Source of the DNA: Heliocidaris erythrogramma
Taxonomy: Eukaryota; Echinodermata; Echinoidea; Camarodonta; Echinometridae
Assembly: GCA_025617745.1 (NCBI GenBank)
Contig: CM046855.1
Coordinates: 17,887,880 to 17,951,879 of the forward strand
Length of the DNA: 64,000 nucleotides
Reading direction: 5' to 3'
Under the pieces are notes generated by a model. The model was given only the letters and a program-made list of their open reading frames with translations, made no database searches and had not been told where the DNA came from. Below, piece by piece: positions 1-12,700 of the stretch (position 1 is its first letter; every line of letters starts with the position of its first letter). Both the position numbers and the translations under genes were made by a program.

Positions 1-1022
1 TATGTTATCATTCATTCATATAGTTTCCAACAAATAATGTACATTTCATTGAATTCTGTGTGCTTCATTTTTCGTCATAAAGGTCAAAACATTATTTGAG
101 AATATCTTTTTGAATAAGTTGCCTAAAATATTTTATGTTCTTGATGGAGAAAGATAAGAAAGTATTGTTAAATGATATCCTGAAAGAAAAAAAAAACAAC
201 GAATGAAACCGAATCATATAATTCTCCTCTCTGATGGTTTGAGCTGATATTCTCGGCATCTTTAAAAACCATGAGCAGAATCCCAACCTCGTCTGTCATC
301 GATAATTGAAATATGACTTCAAGGCTATTGCATAATCGTGTACAATGAAGACGTGATGAAACACGATACCATTCTGTATACTTCTCTTACCCTTCTGATC
401 AACCAATAATCAACACCATTTGCGCGCATATGCGTTCGTCACTTTCATCGAAGGTACAGTATACGCAGGAGGGAAGCTTTGAAGATAAGCCGCCCGTGTT
501 TCACGCATGATTTGGTGGCGTGCCGTACGGGACAGCGCTGGGATGCATTACAGACACCCAGTCGTACGTGGCGATGGGTTCGACCATGACTTTCTCTTTG
601 CTATCGCTCTTACATGCAAAAAAGATCCACGATGTATGGACTAAGGCGGTATAGAAGCTCGTGGTGTATCCATACCAACTAAATTACACGGTTCTTGTCT
701 CGGTCAGACACCCTTCTCACTCATATCACGTTTCTAACGGTTTCTCCGTCTCTTAAGTGACACACGGAAACCGAATATATTCACTCGCAGAGATATACAG
801 ATCTAAGATTTATGAAAATCACTTTCCTGTCACATTTTCGGAATTAAAATTGCAAGTGATTAATACTGAAAAGTTGAGTAGCAGCGGACTGTAAACAAGA
901 TTAGCATCTCGTATTAATTTTGAAGTAGAATATTGAACCTAATACATCTAACTGTGTAGTCTCAGAATATATAATAGGACAACTCCCCAGAAATAAAAGT
1001 GCAAACTAAAATCAGTCATAGT
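1..1022. other. Intergenic sequence with a GC-rich island
   Basis: No recognised gene. About 430-720 is visibly richer in G+C and CpG than its surroundings. Both strands stay open for 45-60 codons there: the minus strand from about 690 down to 510, the plus strand from about 514 to 650. No start, splice partner or known domain was identified. It could be a stray exon of an unseen gene, an old element fragment or chance. Confidence 0.4.
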
Positions 1023-1858
1023 CAGTGGCGTATCTAAGGGGGGCATAGGGGGCACGTGCCCCGGGCGGCACTTGAGGGGCGCCAAAAATGCAAAAGAGAG
1101 AAAGAGAAAAAGAAATTATTGTTCTTTATGATTATGCACCCCAAATACAGTGTAAATTGAATAAGAAATTAGCGTTTTAAAGATGTTCAAAATGCTAAAA
1201 ATTTTGAAGCTCAGTCGCTTTGCTCCCTCGCATTATTTTATGTTTCTTCAGGATCTCGTAATTTCGCGCCCACAATATATGATAGTTCATATATATTGCA
1301 TTTCTGAAGGGTTCAAAATTCGACATTTTCTAACTCCCTTTTCTTTAAGGATTCATTAGGGTCTTGTTAAATTCTGCACCCCACAATAAAATAAAGTGCA
1401 TAAGGTAGAATTTTATCAAAGTTCCAACAAAAAAAAAGTTTTCGTTTACTTTGCTAAATTTCTATAATGTGTTTCGTTTTTTGTAAATTCTGCGCTCAGA
1501 ATAGAGGAAGAATTTAATAGAATATAGCGTTTTCTAGTGTTCAATATTTGAAAGAAACGCCATCGCTCGGCTGCTGTGCACTCTTGTGACTTTGTTCTAA
1601 CGGTGAAGTGCATATAAGAACTTGCGTTTCTTGAGGGGTGAACATGCAAAAATTTATATCGCTTTGCTCGCTCGTTTGTTTTTCATCAAACTTCAGCTAC
1701 CAACCCCGGGTTAAGTGCTTAAGAAATACATGTACGTAGTCCTTCAATTTCTTAATTTAAAGCGGGACATATGGTTTGTACTTTTGAGCTGATATGTTTA
1801 GGTAGGGGGGCGATTTTATTGTTTGCCCCGGGCGCCACAGTCCCTAGATACGCCACTA
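1023..1858. mobile_element. hAT-like nonautonomous DNA transposon (836 bp)
   Basis: Terminal inverted repeats read CAGTGGCGTATCTA at the left and, inverted, TAGTGGCGTATCTAGG at the right. The element is flanked by a perfect 8-bp direct repeat, gtcatagt, at 1015-1022 and 1859-1866. Eight-base target duplications and C/TAGTGGCG-type ends fit the hAT superfamily. The interior is AT-rich with no transposase-like reading frame, so it would depend on an autonomous relative. Confidence 0.82.
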
Positions 1859-1866
1859 GTCATAGT

Positions 1867-3189
1867 CATACATCCAGTGAAAATGCCCTTTATAATTTTT
1901 GGAGTTGATTTTTTAAAATGTAGAGTTTCGATGGATATATCTCTTTTGTGTTGGTAAAAGTCGAAGGGATCAGAAAACACAATTCCTTAATTAGCTATTT
2001 ATAGTGGGTATAAAATTATGAGGGTAGAAAAGCAATGACAACAAGAAATTAAGACACATTTTCACAAAATCCATGACATTGACAAATTGAAAACGCTAAC
2101 AAGGTAACCCCCCCCCCCCCCCGATATCTTATCGGCGATTTGAAAGAGGAAAAATAATATAATAATCAGAGATAATTATAATTTTAGAGAATACTTTATG
2201 TTTCAATGTTGATTCAACAGAAGTTTATTCCATATCTCATATAAAACAAATATACGTAAATAAATAGGTCTTTTAAAATACTTTTCTTAAATTGAGTACT
2301 ACCAAAACAATGGCGGTTTGATAGTAACCGACTCTACCTTTTTTAAGAAAACAATTAATATCATTTGATGACTAGAGACTAATGCCGGAGCCATCATTAA
2401 CCATCTATATATTCAAGAGAACTAGAATAAGAGACTGTAGGCCTATCCTTAAAACAAACACACAAACAAACAAAACAAATCCAAATTTACTGTACTTTGA
2501 CTGCGACCTGATATTAACTCCATTGAATAAAAAGGCTTTTAGTCAAAACCGCAGTGTTAATCAGGAGGTAACTTATAAAATTATTTTTAAAAAGTGTTAA
2601 TTTCTATTAGTTATAAAATAAACCGTTGTTAGGCGTATGCGAAAGCAATGGTATGACCAGCGGTTTGGGCCTTCCCCGGAAATCAACGAAACAAAATAAT
2701 TGACACTTCGAAATGAAACACAAACTTTTGTTTTGACATCTCCGTAAAGCTCTTTTATCCGCTAATCGTAGGTGAGTGCTACCTGTTGCAAATATAATAT
2801 AATTCTAAAATATTATCTTTATACGGTCATTTCTGTAAATCTGTGAGGAAACCAAAGGGATTATAATAATGTAATCTTACATGGATGAATGGAGAATTGA
2901 AGTCAACGAGACGATTGAAGGTTATCAGAGAACCTTGAATGAAAATCATTGCCACGGTCTAATGAAATACCTGGCTGACAGCGGAAATGATTGCACGGAC
3001 TTTTTCTTCCTTCACCTGGTGGTGTTCTTCCTACATTATCACATGACAAAACAAAAAAAGGCTGTCTAAGAACATCGGTTATAGAATGGCATATTAGTAG
3101 ACAGGTTTATGTGACCCGTATCTGACTATAACTGTTTGAAAAAAAAAATAGAATCAGATGATTTTCATTATGACGTAACAAGGAGACTC
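1867..3189. other. No gene recognised
   Basis: AT-rich sequence with a C homopolymer at about 2107-2122. A 62-codon plus-strand frame at 2881-3069 begins with an acidic, Cys-containing stretch. It has no recognisable domain or clear splice partner, so it is not called as a gene. Confidence 0.4.
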
Positions 3190-3674
3190 ACAGATTTTCA
3201 AAGGCAAAGTCCACCCTGAGTACAAGTTTGTTTTAAAAGAAGCAGAAAAATTAAAGAAACTGATCAGTGAAGGTTTGAGCAAAATACGCTAGAAAAGAAA
3301 ATTATGAATTTTTAAAGTTGTAATCAATCAAGCACAAATTGGCAACTCCGTGACGTATCTTTCGAGCTCCTCTCCCATTTGCCCTCTACTCCAAAAATCA
3401 TTAATTTCAATTTTCTCTAAAGAAAATATTCAATCATACATGCACCTTAGATATAATCACTGCTCATATGTTCTTACACAAAACATGTATGAAACAAATC
3501 TATTCCTTCATCAAAGAAAGAAAATAGAAAAATTATGAGATTTTCTGTTCAGATTACAACTTCAAAAATTCATACTTTTCTTATTTCTTCTCGGATTTTG
3601 CTCAAACTTTCACTAATCGGTTTCTTATTTATTTAAATCAACTTAATATCAGGGTGGATTTTCCCTCTAAGAGA
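3190..3674. mobile_element. Fold-back MITE
   Basis: The left end (AAGTCCACCCTGAGTAC) and right end (inverted GTCCACCCTGATATTAAG-like, before ttttccctct) are imperfect inverted repeats. Matching inner blocks follow, such as 'cactgatc...ttaaagaaac' on the left and its inverse on the right. A relative with the same ends lies at 45150-45673, and the right end recurs near 31290-31350. No coding capacity. Confidence 0.6.
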
Positions 3675-4142
3675 AATATGAAGGTCATATTCGATTATTT
3701 TTAAGTCTGACCAAAGAGGTACTAGGCTAGTACCTCCTTGGTCTGACAAAACACGATTGATGAAACTTAATTAAATAATGAAAAGGAGTGAGTTTTTACT
3801 TGTTAAAAAGGTAGTGTAGCTTCGGATTTGGGGGCTATAGCAGAGATTAAAGCCACTAAAATACAATGAGAAGGGAGGGAGAGGAAGAGAGGGGAGGATG
3901 AGGGAGAGGAAGAGTGAGTGGTGGAGTCAAGAGATGGGGAGGGAGAGGGGGCTGACAGAAAGAAGATAAATGTTATTCACGTTACGAATATTAGATGAAG
4001 TGATAATAATAATATTAGGTATTAAAACATGGTACATGTGTTATCAAAAAGAACAAAATTGAATTTGTCAAAAATAAAATACTGAACGCAGAACAAGGGG
4101 ATCGTGTGACAAGGCAAGTAAGAAAGAGAGATGGAGACAGAA

Positions 4143-4175
<33 letters not shown>

Positions 4176-6075
4176 CAGAGACATAAAGGGGCAGACAAAG
4201 GCAAAGGAATGAAGAGAGTGACGCGGGAAGAGAACATTCTTTGTTACTGTAAAAAAAAAAGTTTTACAATCTCCTTTGTTGTTAGTAGACATGTTTTAAT
4301 GATTTAGTTTGTTACAACATTTAGATGTACGTATCGCATACGTTAACTCAAATGACACTTATTATATACATAATAATTTCAAAACAACAATGAACATAAA
4401 GTACACGTAATAGCTATACGGCAATTGAAGGAGAGAATCATGAGCCAAGTAACCAGACTGATTTTACTGCTGTATTTCACTCTCACTGAAATTCAAAAAA
4501 ATATATAATGAAGTTAAAAGACATTTTCTTCATCTTAAAGACGAAAATTATTAACCCATGGCAAGCATCCTATACATTAGGCATCTGCTAAGTTTTATGC
4601 TTGAAAAACTTCCAGATGAGTTCTAAGCACATCAACGTGTGAGAGAATGGAATAGATGCAGTTTTTTCCCCCCAAAAAACTGGACAATGCCACGACACTT
4701 TGCTTTCCGAACTATGTGTTGAGCACATATAGGACTACCAATGTCCCATCTATTAACTAAGGAGATAATTAAACAAAAAGATTAACAAGAATTGATCTAG
4801 ATTCACCAAACACTGAATAAAATTAATTATCAAACAATCTTTATAAGAAATAATCTTCTCAAGTAGGATTTATTTTCACAAAACATAAAAACACAAAAAG
4901 AATAAAATATTAATATTAGTCACATATCATTTCATAGGAAAATACAGATATTTCATCATCAAGCACAGATGCAAATGCATAATTTGGTGTTATTATCATG
5001 TAATTGTGAATTATTGCACTGGTGTAATTCACACACATACATATCCAAAATCTTGTTCATAACAGCTCCATGTTCATAACGGGAAACATCAGTATAATTA
5101 TATTATCATCATTCTCATCTCATCTCTATGAAAAGTATCAAATTTGCCCCCCCCCCCCCCCCCAACTGGCAAAATATGACTTGGACAGCAATCTTATTGA
5201 GCAATCAAAGTCATAGGAAGAAAAGTAGATTGCTTAACAATCGCAAGTGGTAGTTATGTCAATCGTGTATGGCAAAGAAATTCAGATAAATGACTACCAT
5301 CAAATCACAATACATGCACAATTTTTCATTCTGACATGGGATAAAAAAATAAAGCCACGCTCATACTTCAAACATCAAATAATTTAGTGATTGAAATATA
5401 GTAGTATTTTAACTTAACTACAGATGGCAGTATTTAACAAAGTTGGGGGGAAAATGATGTCATTTGCCTTGGAATATGACTCATATTTCCCCCTTGTCAG
5501 CTTTTGTACGCAAAATTTCTGTTTGGATAAATCATAATCATTTCTTCTACTCTCATTTTACAATATATGTAAATATATGTAAATGTGAGATAAGCTCAAA
5601 TCATCATTTTTTTAAAGGGATTGCATGTAACATATTATTCATCTTTATGAGTACACATGGATAATAGTAACCTTAAATTATTAGAATACACCAAGTACAG
5701 ATAACCCCCATGTTCATTTCGCTGTGTAAGGTAACAACATTTGCAATGATGTCATATTTATGTTGATAGAACACTTCCTGAATTTATCCAGTTTTGCAAA
5801 GCAACCGATAGGGCATTCATCTGTTGAAGGAATACATTTTAAACAGTAATTGCCCATGCTTGATTTAACCAGGTTTCAGATAATTTTCTTCTTTACTTCT
5901 TAACAGATAATTGAAAAGCAACATTTTTTAAATGGTGTTGCATATGAACTATTGACATGTATATTGTCATTACAGTAGTAACACTATACCATTTACAGCA
6001 GACATATGCAATACATCTGTAAGTGGAATATTAAACTGTGGTAGGGTCAGTGATTAAACAAATGAGATCAAATGA
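3675..6075. other. Intergenic, low complexity, no gene recognised
   Basis: Holds purine-rich GA tracts at about 3870-3960 and 4110-4210, a C homopolymer at about 5148-5163 and a short hairpin at 3704-3748 (arms TCTGACCAAAGAGGTACTAG and its near inverse). Reading frames here are composition artefacts. Nothing else recognised. Confidence 0.5.
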
Positions 6076-6237
6076 CATCCTGGGCGCGTGTTATTTTTTG
6101 GTAACCAAGCCTAGGCAGATTTCACATTTTTTCATACTAATACGGTTTATTCCGTCAAGACTAATCGGCATGAATATTCATGAAAACGAATTTTAGCTAT
6201 ATAATAAAACGAGCAAGGGCATTGAGCAGCTGTTCTG

Positions 6238-6304
6238 TGTGGCGCAATCGGATAATCCAGTCCTCTCTTGGTGAAGGAACCACGAGTTCGAACCTCGGCA
6301 GAAG
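6238..6304 (+). pseudogene. tRNA-like sequence (pseudogene or SINE head)
   Basis: An A-box-like stretch (TGGCGCAATCGGATAATC) and a B-box-like GAGTTCGAACCTC sit at tRNA-like spacing. Complementary arms typical of a folded tRNA are not evident and the segment lies inside an inverted-repeat element. It is more likely a tRNA-derived fragment than a functional gene. Confidence 0.5.
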
Positions 6305-6332
6305 ATTATATTACGAAATTTTCTTTTGCTTA

Positions 6333-6363
6333 TTAGGGTTAGGGTTAGGGTTAGGTTAGGGTT
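6333..6363 (+). repeat. Short interstitial TTAGGG repeat
   Basis: About five TTAGGG units, one degenerate, matching the common animal telomere unit. A second run is at 30855-30883, also inside an inverted-repeat structure. Confidence 0.85.
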
Positions 6364-8635
6364 TAGAAAATACAAGTCCGATACTTGTAGTCTGTTTCAA
6401 AGTCTTCAAAAAGGGGTTTCTGCCTAGGCTTGGTTACAAAAAAAAAAGACGCATCCTGGGCCAGGATATAAATTGTGACGGATATGTATAAAACCAACAG
6501 GTAGCTGTGCGTGCAGGGCTTTGTACGAACCACAGGAAGACTTCAGCGAGTCAACATAGGCATAGTTCATTGATTTGGAGTCCCTTTCGGTTGTTTCATT
6601 TGTTTACACTAAACAACTGTTTACACTGAAATTTACACTAAAATCCATCGGAAATGGGGATGGAATATCCAAATAACCGGCACATACATATTTTGATACT
6701 ACTGCAACAATACGAGACCATACTTCTAACAAGTTTCAAATACACATTTCGCTATCCATACTGTAAAGTTTCCCTTGCTGACTTTAGTTTTCAAGTATCA
6801 CAGCCTTACACACTTTGAATAATCGCATATTGTTACATACGATATATCATAAATAGATATCACAATATATCTCTCTGTACATCAAATCAGGAGGGATGAA
6901 CTGGGAATACATGATTATAGAAAATATGTTAAATAATGATGATTTCAGTAAAATACACATTATTTGTACGTACATGAAAATGACAAAGGCAATCTGAATC
7001 ATGTGCAGCAATGAAAAAATGTAGGCTTATAGGAGCCCACAAACTATTTCAGCAGTTGTGTCATTAATGACTTTATTGGAGGAGCCTGGGCCTTTGAATG
7101 TTGTTAACAGAAATATGGCGCCATACAAATGCTGTGAATCATCATCATTATCACAACAATATAGGTCTGGAAAGCTCGTAAGAAACTCCAGGGGGAAAGA
7201 GTCTCTCTGAATAAGAGTTTAACCCTTTAGTCACTGAGGATTACGGGTATTGCAGTCACTGAACTCGGTCTCAGTAAAGAATCTTGCGGTATAGACTCTC
7301 TGCTGTCCACAAAATCTTTCCACAGTAATGCATCGCTTCAACGCAGGTTCTGAATGGCTTATGTGTAAAGATAGCACACACAAAGTTTCAGCACCCGATA
7401 TCCCCTACAATACATTTGTAGCAGCATCCCGGGCAGTTTAGTGACTAAAAGAAAAAAAGGGTTACTGAAAAAAGTGTTAAAACCCTTCTGATAAACGATT
7501 TTATGCAGATCTCCAATTCAAATTTCAGATTAACAGATATATTGAGCTCTTACAGCTTTAAACATCTGCTCACTAAGATGACTTTTTTTTTGCTAATGTG
7601 GATATATGGATGACATTAAAGCAATTGTAGCAAAGGTTTACCCATTTTTAGAGAATCATTTTTATGCAGGTCATATGGAAATGATAAAATACAGCATCAA
7701 CACATATAAAAAATATGTTATAAAATGAAAAGAAATAAAGAATATATAAAAATAGTTGATTGTAACATACTCTATATATAAAAATGATAGAGTGGTTGAT
7801 AACATAGTAATTGTGACCATTCAGTAAAAAAATATATTGCAGAACCATACAGTTTGATTCTATTTGTGATCAGCCTATTGTATTCCTTTAAAATCGAGTT
7901 CTATCGTATTCAGAATCAAAGTAAACATAAAAAAGTAAAAATGTAATTTGTTTATTCACTAAATAAAGGGTTGCTTTGCTATAAGGAAAAATAACCAACA
8001 CATAATACATATCAACCAAAGAATGAAATACATATTTTTTTTCATGTGACAGTAATCACATGCCAATCTAACTCAGAAGTGTAAAGAGATCCATAAAGCA
8101 GTATGAATTAAACAAAAATGAAAGCAACCTCTCTTTCTACACTCCACCATGTCTAACAGTACCGCTGTTCGGCTTTACAGACACATATATTTGTGAAGAT
8201 TTGATATTGACGGTGTGCAAATCAAATAAAAGTACAATAAATTATCATCTATCTATACATCTCACTGGTGATAATTATAAATAATCAATAGATGTAGCAC
8301 ACAATTAAAAAGGAACAATCACTAGCACAGTATAATACTATAAATTCATTATTCTCATAGTGACGGAGATGGTATGCTTCATCTACAAATGTAAAATGGA
8401 AAAACAAATATTAACAAGCCAAATTTGTATATTAATTTTAATGCAATATATGATCTACAGTGGACTATTTGAGAATTTTCAAAAGGCTGGGCAGAAGAGT
8501 TGCCTCATTCTAATAATTCTCTTTAATTACTAGACAAAGAGCTCTTCCTATAAAAATATTTCTTTCACATCCAAATACATGGATTTGGAATTGTTGCAGC
8601 ATTTTGTTATATTCACATCTTAAAATAAACATATC

Positions 8636-8717
8636 GTCTGTTTGGAGCCAGAAGGGCATTAACTCATATACTTTAACACAGAGTTAACGCCCTTCTGGCT
8701 CCAAACAGACGATATTA
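8636..8717. mobile_element. Short palindromic element (about 82 bp)
   Basis: Nearly perfect hairpin: an arm with ATCGTCTGTTTGGAGCCAGA followed by agggc, a loop of about 15 bases, then the inverse arm. It is repeated at 11820-11901 by the tandem duplication. A diverged independent copy lies at 18030-18110, so this is a dispersed family. Confidence 0.7.
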
Positions 8718-9590
8718 TTCTTGTAGATAATATACATATATAGGATGATAAGTACAATCATAGTTACTGCTTTACGAAGACCTTCTTGTACTTTTTATTA
8801 ACAACAACACACAACTTCAAATCACACTGCACACAAATAAATCACTGTCAAACGAGACAGTATGCTTTCAAGACTTGTGTTTAAGAGTCTACGATGTAAC
8901 TGTAGCCAATAACTATTCTTGCGGATAAATTTCGGAGTTTGTCTCAACCGACTATCAATTAAGTACCTTATTCCATCTAGCATGTGTATAAAGGGTAATC
9001 CAAGCATGTTAGATGGGTTTAGAAAACTTTCGAGTTATGCATGTTCAACCAGCATAAAAATCCATATTCAGACATAAAGTCCAGCCGCTTCCATATCATG
9101 CAAGCAATATTATGTGACCAGTAGAACAAGTAGAAATGGCCAGAAAAAAGGGCACATCTAGTACAACCCACCCTGTTTGCATAGAATATTAATGATGTAA
9201 AAATTAAACCTGTATAAGGGCCACTCTAGGAAGAGAAACAGTGAGATTCACTCGACATGAAAGCAATGGGAATTGCACTCCTAAAAGTTAACATTTCCTG
9301 GCTTTTATTAAATTTACCCAGTGTGGCAATTGAGGAAGTGGATATACAACATTACTATCTACAAAGGCTGTCACCCTATTATTGAAATAATCAACGTCTA
9401 AAACATAGATTGAGGTAGACATCAATTTACTTCTATAAAAATCGCCTTTGAAAGACATATCCATAATGCAGAATTCACAATCCTAAAGTTGTCTATCAAC
9501 CGTTATACTACTGGCAGTCAAGCACTGACTTTCTATCTTGTGCTGAATGTGAATAATGGCGTGTGAACAAACCCCACATTGTTGTCCATG

Positions 9591-9705
9591 TTATGTGTTC
9601 TCCTTGAGCCAAGTGTAAACGTGGTCATATACCAGCAGCATGATAGCACCACCAGGTCCAAGACGCATGATCTTTGGTAGAAGACCTCGATAAAGAGCCA
9701 AGAAT
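9591..9705 (-). CDS. SLC25A21: Duplicate copy of the last SLC25A21 exon
   Basis: Identical to the exon at 12775-12889, including stop codon and splice acceptor, because it lies in copy 1 of the tandem duplication. Read from the minus-strand promoter it is the distal copy. A transcript would meet 12775-12889 first, so this copy is probably 3' UTR or unused, or an alternative terminal exon giving the same C-terminus. Confidence 0.7.
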
Positions 9706-12700
9706 CTGTACAATATGAAAGAAAGCAGTAAGAACTGTCAGATGTTGAATAAAATTTCTTTCTGCTGTATTTTCATACATACAGGAACTGTGTGGTAAAA
9801 ATATACAGTAGAGGTGTTGTGGATCAGTGGATCAGTGGATAAGTCCCCGGACTGTGAACCATGAGGTCCGGGGTTCGAATCTACTGCAACAATACGAGAC
9901 CATACTTCTAACAAGTTTCAAATACACATTTCGCTATCCATACTGTAAAGTTTCCCTTGCTGACTTTAGTTTTCAAGTATCACAGCCTTACACACTTTGA
10001 ATAATCGCATATTGTTACATACGATATATCATAAATAGATATCACAATATATCTCTCTGTACATCAAATCAGGAGGGATGAACTGGGAATACATGATTAT
10101 AGAAAATATGTTAAATAATGATGATTTCAGTAAAATACACATTATTTGTACGTACATGAAAATGACAAAGGCAATCTGAATCATGTGCAGCAATGAAAAA
10201 ATGTAGGCTTATAGGAGCCCACAAACTATTTCAGCAGTTGTGTCATTAATGACTTTATTGGAGGAGCCTGGGCCTTTGAATGTTGTTAACAGAAATATGG
10301 CGCCATACAAATGCTGTGAATCATCATCATTATCACAACAATATAGGTCTGGAAAGCTCGTAAGAAACTCCAGGGGAAAGAGTCTCTCTGAATAAGAGTT
10401 TAACCCTTTAGTCACTGAGGATTACGGGTATTGCAGTCACTGAACTCGGTCTCAGTAAAGAATCTTGCGGTATAGACTCTCTGCTGTCCACAAAATCTTT
10501 CCACAGTAATGCATCGCTTCAACGCAGGTTCTGAATGGCTTATGTGTAAAGATAGCACACACAAAGTTTCAGCACCCGATATCCCCTACAATACATTTGT
10601 AGCAGCATCCCGGGCAGTTTAGTGACTAAAAGAAAAAAAGGGTTACTGAAAAAAGTGTTAAAACCCTTCTGATAAACGATTTTATGCAGATCTCCAATTC
10701 AAATTTCAGATTAACAGATATATTGAGCTCTTACAGCTTTAAACATCTGCTCACTAAGATGACTTTTTTTTTTTTGCTAATGTGGATATATGGATGACAT
10801 TAAAGCAATTGTAGCAAAGGTTTACCCATTTTTAGAGAATCATTTTTATGCAGGTCATATGGAAATGATAAAATACAGCATCAACACATATAAAAAATAT
10901 GTTATAAAATGAAAAGAAATAAAGAATATATAAAAATAGTTGATTGTAACATACTCTATATATAAAAATGATAGAGTGGTTGATAACATAGTAATTGTGA
11001 CCATTCAGTAAAAAAATATATTGCAGAACCATACAGTTTGATTCTATTTGTGATCAGCCTATTGTATTCCTTTAAAATCGAGTTCTATCGTATTCAGAAT
11101 CAAAGTAAACATAAAAAAGTAAAAATGTAATTTGTTTATTCACTAAATAAAGGGTTGCTTTGCTATAAGGAAAAATAACCAACACATAATACATATCAAC
11201 CAAAGAATGAAATACATATTTTTTTTCATGTGACAGTAATCACATGCCAATCTAACTCAGAAGTGTAAAGAGATCCATAAAGCAGTATGAATTAAACAAA
11301 AATGAAAGCAACCTCTCTTTCTACACTCCACCATGTCTAACAGTACCGCTGTTCGGCTTTACAGACACATATATTTGTGAAGATTTGATATTGACGGTGT
11401 GCAAATCAAATAAAAGTACAATAAATTATCATCTATCTATACATCTCACTGGTGATAATTATAAATAATCAATAGATGTAGCACACAATTAAAAAGGAAC
11501 AATCACTAGCACAGTATAATACTATAAATTCATTATTCTCATAGTGACGGAGATGGTATGCTTCATCTACAAATGTAAAATGGAAAAACAAATATTAACA
11601 AGCCAAATTTGTATATTAATTTTAATGCAATATATGATCTACAGTGGACTATTTGAGAATTTTCAAAAGGCTGGGCAGAAGAGTTGCCTCATTCTAATAA
11701 TTCTCTTTAATTACTAGACAAAGAGCTCTTCCTATAAAAATATTTCTTTCACATCCAAATACATGGATTTGGAATTGTTGCAGCATTTTGTTATATTCAC
11801 ATCTTAAAATAAACATATCGTCTGTTTGGAGCCAGAAGGGCATTAACTCATATACTTTAACACAGAGTTAACGCCCTTCTGGCTCCAAACAGACGATATT
11901 ATTCTTGTAGATAATATACATATATAGGATGATAAGTACAATCATAGTTACTGCTTTACGAAGACCTTCTTGTACTTTTTATTAACAACAACACACAACT
12001 TCAAATCACACTGCACACAAATAAATCACTGTCAAACGAGACAGTATGCTTTCAAGACTTGTGTTTAAGAGTCTACGATGTAACTGTAGCCAATAACTAT
12101 TCTTGCGGATAAATTTCGGAGTTTGTCTCAACCGACTATCAATTAAGTACCTTATTCCATCTAGCATGTGTATAAAGGGTAATCCAAGCATGTTAGATGG
12201 GTTTAGAAAACTTTCGAGTTATGCATGTTCAACCAGCATAAAAATCCATATTCAGACATAAAGTCCAGCCGCTTCCATATCATGCAAGCAATATTATGTG
12301 ACCAGTAGAACAAGTAGAAATGGCCAGAAAAAAGGGCACATCTAGTACAACCCACCCTGTTTGCATAGAATATTAATGATGTAAAAATTAAACCTGTATA
12401 AGGGCCACTCTAGGAAGAGAAACAGTGAGATTCACTCGACATGAAAGCAATGGGAATTGCACTCCTAAAAGTTAACATTTCCTGGCTTTTATTAAATTTA
12501 CCCAGTGTGGCAATTGAGGAAGTGGATATACAACATTACTATCTACAAAGGCTGTCACCCTATTATTGAAATAATCAACGTCTAAAACATAGATTGAGGT
12601 AGACATCAATTTACTTCTATAAAAATCGCCTTTGAAAGACATATCCATAATGCAGAATTCACAATCCTAAAGTTGTCTATCAACCGTTATACTACTGGCA

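Larger units (their letters stand above)
6076..6462. mobile_element. Fold-back insertion with tRNA-like core and TTAGGG run
   Basis: Inverted ends GGTAACCAAGCCTAGGCAGA (6100-6119) and the matching inverse ending near 6437 enclose a tRNA-like segment and a TTAGGG-type run. The 10-mer catcctgggc occurs directly on both sides (6076-6085 and 6453-6462) and may be a target-site duplication. The combination of inverted ends, pol III-like core and telomere-like repeats is unusual, and the class is uncertain. Confidence 0.6.
6699..9881. repeat. Tandem duplication, copy 1 (3.18 kb)
   Basis: Nearly identical to the adjacent 9882-13065. The offset is 3182 at the left and 3184 after two length differences: a G run near 7190 and a T run near 7585. 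No substitution was noticed in the parts compared. The copy includes a duplicate of the last SLC25A21 exon and ends inside the B box of a SINE. It is either a very recent duplication or unmerged haplotype sequence in the assembly. Confidence 0.93.

Noticed and set aside
6238..6304. Functional tRNA gene
   Set aside because: Box A and B are present but no convincing cloverleaf arms, and it lies within a repeat element.
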